40,568 nt of DNA from Sphingorhabdus sp. EL138 (GTDB taxonomy: Bacteria > Pseudomonadota > Alphaproteobacteria > Sphingomonadales > Sphingomonadaceae): the NCBI RefSeq assembly GCF_945862485.1, contig NZ_CAMAYF010000020.1, forward strand, positions 1-40,568, given 5' to 3'. Positions 28,043-35,133 of the stretch are shown in pieces (positions within the stretch are counted from its first letter, which is position 1; each line of letters opens with the position of its first letter). The position numbers and the translations under genes were made by a program. The notes beneath the pieces were generated by a model that worked only from the letters and a program-made list of their open reading frames with translations, did not search any database and had not been told where the DNA came from.

Positions 28043-29175
28043 GCGATGGGCATCCACCCACGCTTTTCACGCCAATCCTTTTCAAGCCCGTCAAAGCGCG
28101 ACAGTTTGAGAAGGTCGATATTGGTGAAAGAGCATGTGCCATCAATCACCAGATCACGGATCGCGTGGCCCGATGCCGGCGACAGGCCAAAGCCGACGCT
28201 GGACATGGAGGCGACAACGACATTGTCGGGGCTGGTCAGCCGGTCGATGATTGGACGGCCATCGGGTGAGTTTTCAATCACGCCCGCCCAGCTGCGAATG
28301 ACGTTCAAATGCGCGGCCTTGGGCAGCAATTCGGCCAAACGCTTCGCCAGATTGCGCGCCAGCGGCGTCGATGGACGGGCGGCAGGGCCTGTCGCATCCA
28401 CATCCAGCCATTCATGCGGCCCGCCGCCATAAGCGAGGTTGCCGCGCAATGTCTGGCGTCCATAAATCTTATGCCCGTCAACGCCGCCCAGCGGCATCAT
28501 GGGGGCAGGTTCGGTAATGATCATTTCCGCACGCGCGGCGGCCAGAGGGACGTCAACGCCCAATTGCGCCATCAACTGCGGGATTTGCGGTCCAGCCGCG
28601 ACCACGACTGCATCGCAGCCATAAGTTGCATTGGCAGTTTTCACGCCGGTCACTTTGCCACCAGCGGTTTCAAAACCTGTGACCGGGCTATGCTGAATGA
28701 TTTTGCCGCCCAGATCTTGCAGCGCCCAAGCATAAGCCTGCACCGTGCGTTGCGGGTTGGCATGGCCGCCAAATTTATAATGCACGCCGCCAAAGCAATT
28801 GTCACCCGCCAGCGGAACGGCTTCTTGCACTTGCTTGACGTCAAGCACCTCGACTGGGTGGTTAAGGCGGGTATGGCGTTCGGCAATGAAACGATATTGG
28901 TCCCACTGACGTTCGGTCATCGCAATGAGGATGCGGCCCTTTTGATGTTCTGTCGGATAGCCGAGCAGTTCATCCATTTGCGGCCAAAGCCGTTGTTCTT
29001 CATCGAACAAGGGGCTGGAATAATGCGACGCGCCGCCGCCATTGCGTCCGGAGGCTTCCCAACCGACAATGAACTTGTCGAGCACAGTGACCTTCACACC
29101 CGAACGCGCCAGCCACCAGCCTGCGCTAAGACCCGTGACGCCACCGCCAACGATGACTACTTCAGAGCCGCTCAT
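28039..29175 (-). CDS. FAD-dependent amino acid/amine dehydrogenase, HcnC/OoxB-like
   Basis: DAO-family flavoenzyme of 378 residues with GGGVTG at 10-15 and WEASGRNGGGASHYSS at 39-54, a motif shared with glycine oxidase, DadA, HcnC and the opine oxidase beta subunit. FGGHANPQRTVQAY and WAGVIENSPDGRPIID are typical substrate-domain segments. It is coupled (ATGA overlap) to an HcnB/OoxA-like gene, so the two likely form a complex oxidising a C-N bond of an amino acid or N-substituted amino acid. In context it may remove the second methyl or open the N-substituted skeleton. The start is fixed by the overlap and a GGGG site. Confidence 0.86.
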   Translation of the reverse strand: MSGSEVVIVGGGVTGLSAGWWLARSGVKVTVLDKFIVGWEASGRNGGGASHYSSPLFDEEQRLWPQMDELLGYPTEHQKGRILIAMTERQWDQYRFIAERHTRLNHPVEVLDVKQVQEAVPLAGDNCFGGVHYKFGGHANPQRTVQAYAWALQDLGGKIIQHSPVTGFETAGGKVTGVKTANATYGCDAVVVAAGPQIPQLMAQLGVDVPLAAARAEMIITEPAPMMPLGGVDGHKIYGRQTLRGNLAYGGGPHEWLDVDATGPAARPSTPLARNLAKRLAELLPKAAHLNVIRSWAGVIENSPDGRPIIDRLTSPDNVVVASMSSVGFGLSPASGHAIRDLVIDGTCSFTNIDLLKLSRFDGLEKDWREKRGWMPIA

Positions 29176-30635
29176 GTATACATCCCCGTGTAGAGCATCT
29201 CGCGATGCGCATCCTGATATTCTGTGCCGATATCTTCGACCGGCACCCATTGGGTCGGAATGCCGAACCAGACATCCCATGCCGCATCCATCGCCGCGGG
29301 TTCATCCCATTCCGCCAAAATCTTAAGCGGCAGGGGGCGCACAGGCGCGCGGTGCGACGCAAGCGGGATCGTGCCGAAGGGCTTGTCCGATTCAATCGCC
29401 AGCATCATCGCCACCTGATCGCGGCAGCGACGACCCTGACACACACCCATGCCAGAGCGGGTGAGCCGCTTGATCTGATCCGGGTTGGCGGGGCCATCGT
29501 CGAGCAGTGTGCCAAGCGAGCGCGCCTGAATCGCCGCAGGACGCGGCAAGTAATTGGGTGGCTGAATACCGATTAGGTCCGCCAATGTTACTTCTTCGCA
29601 TTGGCAGATGATCGTATCGGGCGCATTGACGCGCAGCGCCGCACGCACCCAATCCATCCGATAGGCAACATGGTCAAAACCTGTGTCGGGCAGGCCAGCG
29701 CACAGGCCCACAGCCGCAACATTTGGTTCACCCGCAGGAATATAGCCGCCGCGTGTCGCGTTCAGTGCCCGTGGACCATGCATGGCATCGACCAGCTCAA
29801 TCGAGGGGATAAGGCCAATGGCGACGCATACCGTGTCGCAGGAAATATTGGTTCCATCGTTCAAGGTGATGGACTCAATCCCATCGAGCCCGCCTTTGCT
29901 TGCCGCGATGCTTTGCCCATAATGTATGGCAATGCCCGCCGCCGTGATTTTTTCGAGGAGTGCGGCGTCACCTTGCGGGGCATCGCGTACTTCCACCAAA
30001 GCGGCGACATCCAGCCCATGTTCCTTCGCCAGAAGTGCGGTTTCGAGCGCGAGGTCATGCGACCCCAAAACGACAATCCGCCGCCCAGAAAATGCGCCAT
30101 AGCGGGACAGCAGCATCTGCAAAGCGGCGGCCCCCATCACACCCGGCTGGTTCCAGCCCGGAAAGGCAATGGCAAGATCGCGCGCGCCTGTTGCGAGTAC
30201 AATCCGGTCAAAGCCGACCAGCCAAGACCGTTCTGCATCGGCAAGGCCAACGACTTGTTCTGGTAAGCTCTGCACGCCCGGTCCGTTGCGATACACGCCC
30301 CATGCGGTGGTGCCGAGCAGCAGTTCGACACCCGCTTCCATCGCCTTTTCTAGATCTGGCATGCTCATGAAAATGGCTTCGAGCATCCGGTCGCTATTTT
30401 GCGTCGCGGCCGTCATGCGGCCCCCGAAATAGAGCGGCGTATCATTGCCCATCAGCGCGCCAGACACGGGATTTTCATCCACCAAAAGCACCGACGCGCC
30501 GCTGGCTGCCCCTTCTATGGCAGCAGCAATGCCGCTTGGCCCCGCGCCAATGACGACAAGGTCATATTTGGCTTCGGGGGCGCTTCGTGTGCCATTGATG
30601 GCGCACACATCGGTTCCGGTAAAATTCAGATCCAT
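29172..30635 (-). CDS. FAD/NAD(P)-type electron-transfer subunit with BFD-like [2Fe-2S] domain, HcnB/OoxA-like
   Basis: The 487-residue protein has the FAD motif GAGPSG at 30-35, a second nucleotide fold near 187-200 (VVLGSHDLALETA), and a bacterioferritin-ferredoxin-like cluster with Cys344, Cys346, Cys399 and Cys404 (CQCEE ... GVCQGRRCR). This layout is that of HcnB, opine oxidase OoxA and D-hydroxyproline dehydrogenase alpha subunits. A tail after residue 440, rich in W, D and Y, is longer than I expect for the family. The small extra [2Fe-2S] subunit found in the hcnABC type is absent here. The ATG shares a base with the PLP-enzyme stop (TGATG). Confidence 0.86.
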   Translation of the reverse strand: MDLNFTGTDVCAINGTRSAPEAKYDLVVIGAGPSGIAAAIEGAASGASVLLVDENPVSGALMGNDTPLYFGGRMTAATQNSDRMLEAIFMSMPDLEKAMEAGVELLLGTTAWGVYRNGPGVQSLPEQVVGLADAERSWLVGFDRIVLATGARDLAIAFPGWNQPGVMGAAALQMLLSRYGAFSGRRIVVLGSHDLALETALLAKEHGLDVAALVEVRDAPQGDAALLEKITAAGIAIHYGQSIAASKGGLDGIESITLNDGTNISCDTVCVAIGLIPSIELVDAMHGPRALNATRGGYIPAGEPNVAAVGLCAGLPDTGFDHVAYRMDWVRAALRVNAPDTIICQCEEVTLADLIGIQPPNYLPRPAAIQARSLGTLLDDGPANPDQIKRLTRSGMGVCQGRRCRDQVAMMLAIESDKPFGTIPLASHRAPVRPLPLKILAEWDEPAAMDAAWDVWFGIPTQWVPVEDIGTEYQDAHREMLYTGMYT

Positions 30636-31894
30636 CAAACTGTTTCCAATGCCTGTTTCAAATCGCCGATCAAATCGTCGACATGTTCCAACCCGACCGA
30701 TAGCCGCATCGTGCCATCGGTTATTCCGCCTTCCAATCGCTGTTCCCGCGCGACTGCATAATGCGTTGTGCTCGCCGAATGGCAGATCAATGTTTCTGAC
30801 CCGCCAAGGCTGACTGCAACCTTCATCAGCTTGAGCTGATCCAACATCCGGAACGCTTCTGCTTCACCGCCATGCAGGTGGAAGGAAAAGGTCGATCCGG
30901 CGGCTTTGCACTGCCGATCATAGACAGCGCGTTGCCGCGATCCTTCGGGCAGAAAGCCCAAATAGGTAACGCCTGCGACCTTGCGATGATCGCGCAAATA
31001 TTCCGCGACAATGCGCGCATTGCTCATGGCCCGCTCGGTGCGCACCGAAACCGATTCCAACGACCGGAGTACAAGCCACGCCGTGAAGGGATCAAGATGA
31101 TTGCCCCATGTTGTCCGCTGGATCTTCAACTGGTCGATCAGTTCCTTACGGCCTGAAATCCCGCCCGCCAGCAAGTCGCTATGACCACCACAATATTTGG
31201 TGAGGGATGTCATGCACAGATCGACACCCTGCGCGATCGGACGCTGGGCGAAGGGACCAAGCAGCGTATTGTCGACAACAACAAGCGGGCGATATCCCTG
31301 CTTTTCGCCAATCTCATCGGCGATACGCACCATGAGGTCGAGATCGACAATCGCAGCCGTCGGGTTGGCCGGCGTTTCTGCGATGATCAGCTTTAACGGG
31401 CCTTTTGCCATTGCGGCCTCTGCCGCCGCGCGAACATGATCTGCATGGGTGCCATCCAGATAGCTGGTCACATGCGATCCGAATTGCGGCATCATGACAT
31501 TGTAGAGATAGTCCACCCCGCCATAAATGGGCCGACCATGGAGCACACTATCGCCTGTACGAATATACGCCAATGCAATGCTGGAATGTGCGGCCATGCC
31601 GCTGCAATAGGCAACGGCATCTTCTGCGCCGTCAATGGCGGCAAGCCGGGCTTCTAGAAAATCCAGACCGGGATGGCCAAGCCGGGAATAGATATGGTTG
31701 GTCTCTCCAACCAATGGTCCGGTGCCGTCGAAATACGCCTCATGCACGTCTTTGGCATGTTGCGCCGATGGATAGACAAAGGTGGAGGTCATGAAGATTG
31801 GGGGCTTTGCTGCCCCCATCCCCAATTGCGGATCATATCCGAAGGCTACCGCCAATGTTTCTGGGTGAAAGTCCCCCGACTTCTTATTTTCCAT
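30635..31894 (-). CDS. Cys/Met-metabolism PLP-dependent enzyme (gamma-synthase/gamma-lyase fold)
   Basis: Fold-type I PLP enzyme of 419 residues. Asp208 (VVVDNT) pairs with the PLP ring and Lys233 (SLTKYCGGH) forms the Schiff base; YSRLGHPGLDFLE (69-81) and YCSGMAA (96-102) are family blocks. Tyr124 is present in IYGG, but the cysteine two residues later that marks methionine gamma-lyase is Gly126, so methionine gamma-lyase is doubtful. Known relatives carry out gamma- or beta-elimination or replacement on cystathionine, O-acylhomoserine or methionine. Its place between a Rieske oxygenase (11-base overlap) and an amine dehydrogenase suggests it acts on the amino acid left after demethylation. 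Exact reaction unknown. Confidence 0.85.
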   Translation of the reverse strand: MENKKSGDFHPETLAVAFGYDPQLGMGAAKPPIFMTSTFVYPSAQHAKDVHEAYFDGTGPLVGETNHIYSRLGHPGLDFLEARLAAIDGAEDAVAYCSGMAAHSSIALAYIRTGDSVLHGRPIYGGVDYLYNVMMPQFGSHVTSYLDGTHADHVRAAAEAAMAKGPLKLIIAETPANPTAAIVDLDLMVRIADEIGEKQGYRPLVVVDNTLLGPFAQRPIAQGVDLCMTSLTKYCGGHSDLLAGGISGRKELIDQLKIQRTTWGNHLDPFTAWLVLRSLESVSVRTERAMSNARIVAEYLRDHRKVAGVTYLGFLPEGSRQRAVYDRQCKAAGSTFSFHLHGGEAEAFRMLDQLKLMKVAVSLGGSETLICHSASTTHYAVAREQRLEGGITDGTMRLSVGLEHVDDLIGDLKQALETV

Positions 31895-33092
31895 GGGTAT
31901 CAATATAGACACGCGAAACGTCACAATACCAGTCCGTAAAACGGCGGGCTAGCATCTCTGCATCGGCCGAATATGGACCGGGCGTATATCCCGGGCTGTT
32001 GACGCCCTTATGGTTGTTTTCCGCCAGTTCCTTGTCCTGCGAATTGGTCACCGCCCATAATGAGATGAGGGCATCAACATCATAATCGACGCCTTCAACT
32101 GCATCCTTATGGACATACCATTTGCTGAACACATGCGTTTCCGTCGCGCTGACCGGCATGCAGCTGAACATGAACACATAATCCGACGTTGCATGTGCAA
32201 AGAGGTGCGGATCAATCGCCCAGCGCAGCGAACCAATATCGCCGCCATTGGTCGTGATCAGCGGCTTTTTGATCAGCGGCTTGCCATCCTGTGATATGGA
32301 GGTGCAGCCTTCATTGAGCGCGAAGCGCGCGACCTGCCACCAATGCCCTTCCACTGGTTCATGCGGAAAACCATGGGCGTCCATGGCGGCGCTAAAGGCT
32401 TCTGCCCGTGCATCTTCATGTGCATCGAAATGCTTCGACATGCCCACAGGAAAGGTCTTTGCCAATTCCGGATGACCGGTCGCGCAATGGTAGCATTCGC
32501 GCGCATTTTCCATGACAAGCTTCCAGTTCGCATCTTCGACCAGCTTGTCGACATGCGCGAGCTTTAGATTTTCGAAATTGGCAGGTGCCGCATAAGCCGA
32601 AAACTTCTCCCGGAAATCATCGATCGGCGGTGGATTGTCCGCAAGGCAGATGAAGATCGCGCCACCGAAACATGCAATTGCAATGGGTTTCAGCCCATGG
32701 GCGCTTTTGTCGAAATCATCTTCCATGCGGCCTGCGGCAAACAGCGATCCGTCCAAATCATAAGTCCAGCGATGATAAGGGCAGACCAGCTTGGGTGCGG
32801 TGCCATGGCCCGGTTGGCAAACCATGGAACCACGGTGGCGGCAGCTATTGTGGAAAGCGCGGATCGTGCCTTCTTTATCGCGCGTGATCACCACAGGCCA
32901 TTTGCCCACCATCATGGAGATGTAACTGCCTGCTTTTGGCAATTCGCATTCCATACCGGCCATCAGCCAGCTTTGGCCATAAATCGCCGCCATATCGAAA
33001 TCGAAGCTATCTGTTTCGGTGTACAATGCTTGGGGCAAGGTATGCCCTTCACGGCGTTGTTCAAAAAGCGCGCTTATCCGCTGCAAATCCAT
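31884..33092 (-). CDS. Rieske oxygenase, quaternary-ammonium type (set 2)
   Basis: Terminal oxygenase of 402 residues. The Rieske ligands are Cys84, His86, Cys104 and His107; the catalytic site is His202 and His207 with Glu199 in NARECYHCATGHPE, again Glu in place of the usual bridging Asp. FICLADNPPPIDDF, VHKDAVEGVDYD and GYTPGPYS resemble GbcA even more than the cluster 1 enzyme does. Predicted to demethylate or hydroxylate a betaine-type substrate with release of formaldehyde. I chose the ATG at 33092 (AAAGG 7 bases upstream); a TTG six codons earlier is possible. It heads cluster 2 and is divergent from a LysR gene. No reductase is adjacent. Confidence 0.87.
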   Translation of the reverse strand: MDLQRISALFEQRREGHTLPQALYTETDSFDFDMAAIYGQSWLMAGMECELPKAGSYISMMVGKWPVVITRDKEGTIRAFHNSCRHRGSMVCQPGHGTAPKLVCPYHRWTYDLDGSLFAAGRMEDDFDKSAHGLKPIAIACFGGAIFICLADNPPPIDDFREKFSAYAAPANFENLKLAHVDKLVEDANWKLVMENARECYHCATGHPELAKTFPVGMSKHFDAHEDARAEAFSAAMDAHGFPHEPVEGHWWQVARFALNEGCTSISQDGKPLIKKPLITTNGGDIGSLRWAIDPHLFAHATSDYVFMFSCMPVSATETHVFSKWYVHKDAVEGVDYDVDALISLWAVTNSQDKELAENNHKGVNSPGYTPGPYSADAEMLARRFTDWYCDVSRVYIDTHGK

Positions 33093-33154
33093 GTCTCGGC
33101 CTTTATGCAAATCTCTCTAAAGCGGGAATGGGCCAGATAGGGAAACGAATAAAA

Positions 33155-33216
33155 TCGCATTTTCGCATAGCCCTATGTCAAAATGTCGGGCAATAAAGCA
33201 GACGTAAAAATGTCCG
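33155..33216. promoter_or_regulatory. Repeats in the divergent LysR/Rieske control region
   Basis: AAAATGTCGG (33180-33189) recurs as AAAATGTCCG (33207-33216), 27 bases apart, and TCGCAT is repeated with a TT spacer at 33155-33168. The 176-base spacer between the divergent genes is the natural site for LysR binding to control cluster 2. The match to any known operator is not established. Confidence 0.35.
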
Positions 33217-33268
33217 CATTCGAAAGGCCGATATCATATCCAATCGTAGCACAATTAATCGTCGCTGG

Positions 33269-34183
33269 TTGCCGTTAAATGCCCTGCGCGCGTTTGAAGC
33301 GGTCGGGCAGAATCTAAGCTTCACTGGCGGTGCGTCCGCGCTTTCGGTGTCGCAAAGTGCGATGAGCCGTCATGTTGGCGGGCTTGAGGAACTGCTTGGC
33401 AAGCAATTGTTCGTGCGCGATGCGTCGCGACTCTCGTTGACGGCGGCTGGCGAAGAATTGCTGCCGGTGGTGAGCAAATGCCTCGACCGGCTTGAGCAAA
33501 CGATGAATGCCATTCGCGATGATGAAGTGACTGGTCGTTCACTGCGCCTTCATGTGCCGCCGTCGCTGCTGCAACAATTGTTCCTGCCGATGCTACGTGA
33601 TTTCCATGTTGAGCATCCCGATTTGCGCCTTGATGTTTCGAGCGCGCATGTGACAGGATTGCCATCAACGGATTTCGACATGGCGATTGTGTATGACCGG
33701 CCTAATGTCGATGATCGGATTACGGATCTTCTCTGGATGGTGCAGGTCGCGCCATTATGTTCGCCGGCAACCGCGGCCCGCGGGCGGGGCAAGTCACTGG
33801 AAGACTTTTTGAAAAGTGAGGAGCTTTTGCACCTCAAACTAGATGGCGAGTCGCGCGATCTTTTGTGGACGGCCTATCTCCGGCAGAGCCAGTTGGCTGT
33901 CGCAACGCATGGCGGTCTTGCCTTTGATACGACTATTGCCGTTGCGCAATATGCCATGGCCGCCAATGGTGTCTTTTTGGGCGACATTGATATGTTCGCG
34001 CAGGAAATTGCCGATGGGCGGCTGGTGATGCCTTATGAAGCAGTTATTGAAGACGGCTATGGCTATTATTTGAAACTGCACGCCGATGATCTGGCTGACC
34101 CGGCTATTTCGATGCTCCGAAGCTGGCTCATCAGTCGTTTTGGGGCATTGCGGCAAGCGCCGAGTCCGCGCGCGCCAGGCTGA
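33269..34183 (+). CDS. LysR-type transcriptional regulator, GcvA-like (cluster 2)
   Basis: This product of about 304 residues has the N-terminal PLNALRAFEAVGQNLSFTGGASAL followed by VSQSAMSRHVGGLEE, typical of the GcvA/AmpR branch of LysR proteins, then an effector domain. There is no ATG: the listed start is TTG at 33269, while the residues just upstream in frame (NRRW before LPLNALRAFEA) look like the normal family N-terminus, and an ATT at 33254 would include them. Neither has a clear ribosome site, so expression may be low. It is divergent from cluster 2, its likely target. Its last 53 bases overlap fdhD on the other strand. Confidence 0.87.
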   Translation: MPLNALRAFEAVGQNLSFTGGASALSVSQSAMSRHVGGLEELLGKQLFVRDASRLSLTAAGEELLPVVSKCLDRLEQTMNAIRDDEVTGRSLRLHVPPSLLQQLFLPMLRDFHVEHPDLRLDVSSAHVTGLPSTDFDMAIVYDRPNVDDRITDLLWMVQVAPLCSPATAARGRGKSLEDFLKSEELLHLKLDGESRDLLWTAYLRQSQLAVATHGGLAFDTTIAVAQYAMAANGVFLGDIDMFAQEIADGRLVMPYEAVIEDGYGYYLKLHADDLADPAISMLRSWLISRFGALRQAPSPRAPG

Positions 34184-34931
34184 TTAAGCGCAAGCCTGAT
34201 TTTTGCGCAATATTGATCGCCAAGTCGGTCGCAGCGGAAATCGTTAAGAGCATTGGGCAGTTTGCGAGGATCGTTTTTTGCACCAGCTCAAGGCTGCACC
34301 GCGCGGTCAGGACGATAAAGCCTTCCGAAATATCTATGTCTGCGTTGGCGAGTGCGCCAATCAACTTGTCGAGCGCATTATGGCGGCCAACATCCTCGCG
34401 CGTCATCAGGATAGCACCGTCGGGCGCACAAAAAGCTGCCGCATGTGCAGAACCTGTGTTGGCATTCAATGTCTGGTGTGACCGCAATGCCGATAGCGCT
34501 GCAAAAATCGCCGCGTCGGCGACATCGATCTGCGCCGTTACAGGCGGCAAAGGGCGCATGACTTCTTCGAGATTGTCCATACCACACAGGCCGCAGCTAC
34601 TTTCCGAGACACGTTGACGGGCTCGGGCAATCACTTTCTCTGCGTTTTCCTGCGGCACCTGAATGCGCAGTATCCAGCCCAACTCTGAAATATGGGTGTC
34701 GAGGGCCAGAATGTCGTCAGGGTGCGTAATCAGCCCTTCGGACAGGCTGAAACCGACGGCATAGTCCTGAAGATCAATCGGCGTCGCCATCATCACGGCA
34801 TAGCCAATGCCATTAAATTCAATAGCGATGGGTGCTTCAGCTATGATGGGCCGGACTATTATCTCGGTCGAACCCTCATTTGGGGTAAGTACCGCAAAAC
34901 GGATAGGTTTGGCGCCCTGTTCAACCGCCAT
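34131..34931 (-). CDS. fdhD: Formate dehydrogenase accessory sulfurtransferase FdhD
   Basis: The 266-residue cytoplasmic protein moves sulfur from a cysteine desulfurase onto the molybdenum cofactor of formate dehydrogenase. Its two functional cysteines are Cys113 and Cys116 in SSCGLCG. HAAAFCAPDGAIL and TREDVGRHNALDKLIG are family hallmarks. The start at MAVEQGAKPIRF overlaps fdsD by 11 bases, while upstream codons in frame are out of keeping with the family. Last gene of the fds operon; its 3' end overlaps the convergent LysR gene by 53 bases. Confidence 0.95.
   Translation of the reverse strand: MAVEQGAKPIRFAVLTPNEGSTEIIVRPIIAEAPIAIEFNGIGYAVMMATPIDLQDYAVGFSLSEGLITHPDDILALDTHISELGWILRIQVPQENAEKVIARARQRVSESSCGLCGMDNLEEVMRPLPPVTAQIDVADAAIFAALSALRSHQTLNANTGSAHAAAFCAPDGAILMTREDVGRHNALDKLIGALANADIDISEGFIVLTARCSLELVQKTILANCPMLLTISAATDLAINIAQKSGLRLISLARADSALAAMPQND
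34176..34204 (+). terminator. Possible terminator after the cluster 2 LysR gene
   Basis: CAGGCT (34176-34181) pairs with AGCCTG (34193-34198) around an 11-base loop and is followed by ATTTTT. It starts at the LysR stop codon and lies within the 3' part of fdhD on the opposite strand. The stem is short, so this is a weak call. Confidence 0.3.
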
Positions 34932-35133
34932 TTTGCGCGTCGGCCAGCAAGCGAATGGCGGCCGCCGCAACCGGCGACAGGCCATCACTCCCATGGGCAA
35001 AAATCATACGTTTCATCCGCGGGTCCCAGAATGTCTGGATATGGTCTGCAACCGCAGTAACAGGCGCAGCGTCGGTTGCCAGATTGGTCGCAATCTGGTT
35101 CGCCATGTGGACAAGGCGCTCTTCACTGGTCAT
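34921..35133 (-). CDS. fdsD: NAD-dependent formate dehydrogenase, delta subunit
   Basis: This 70-residue protein has the pattern LVHMANQIATNL near the start and FWDPRMKRMIFAH near residue 35-47, diagnostic of FdsD. The subunit is needed for maturation or stability of the cytoplasmic FdsABG complex. Its ATG overlaps the fdsA stop (ATGA), and fdhD starts within its last codons. Confidence 0.94.
   Translation of the reverse strand: MTSEERLVHMANQIATNLATDAAPVTAVADHIQTFWDPRMKRMIFAHGSDGLSPVAAAAIRLLADAQNGG

Noticed and set aside
28309-29193. 294-residue plus-strand open frame
   Set aside because: Antisense to the HcnC-like gene; no start context and no domain.
29601-30266. 221-residue plus-strand open frame
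   Set aside because: Antisense to the HcnB-like gene, whose motifs and cysteines are clear; no motif in the shadow.
28039-30635. Hydrogen cyanide synthase HcnBC
   Set aside because: The fold matches, but HcnA is missing and the neighbours are demethylases, so a related amine dehydrogenase is more likely.
30635-31894. Methionine gamma-lyase as a firm call
   Set aside because: The cysteine next to the active-site tyrosine typical of that enzyme is glycine here, so only the family is claimed.
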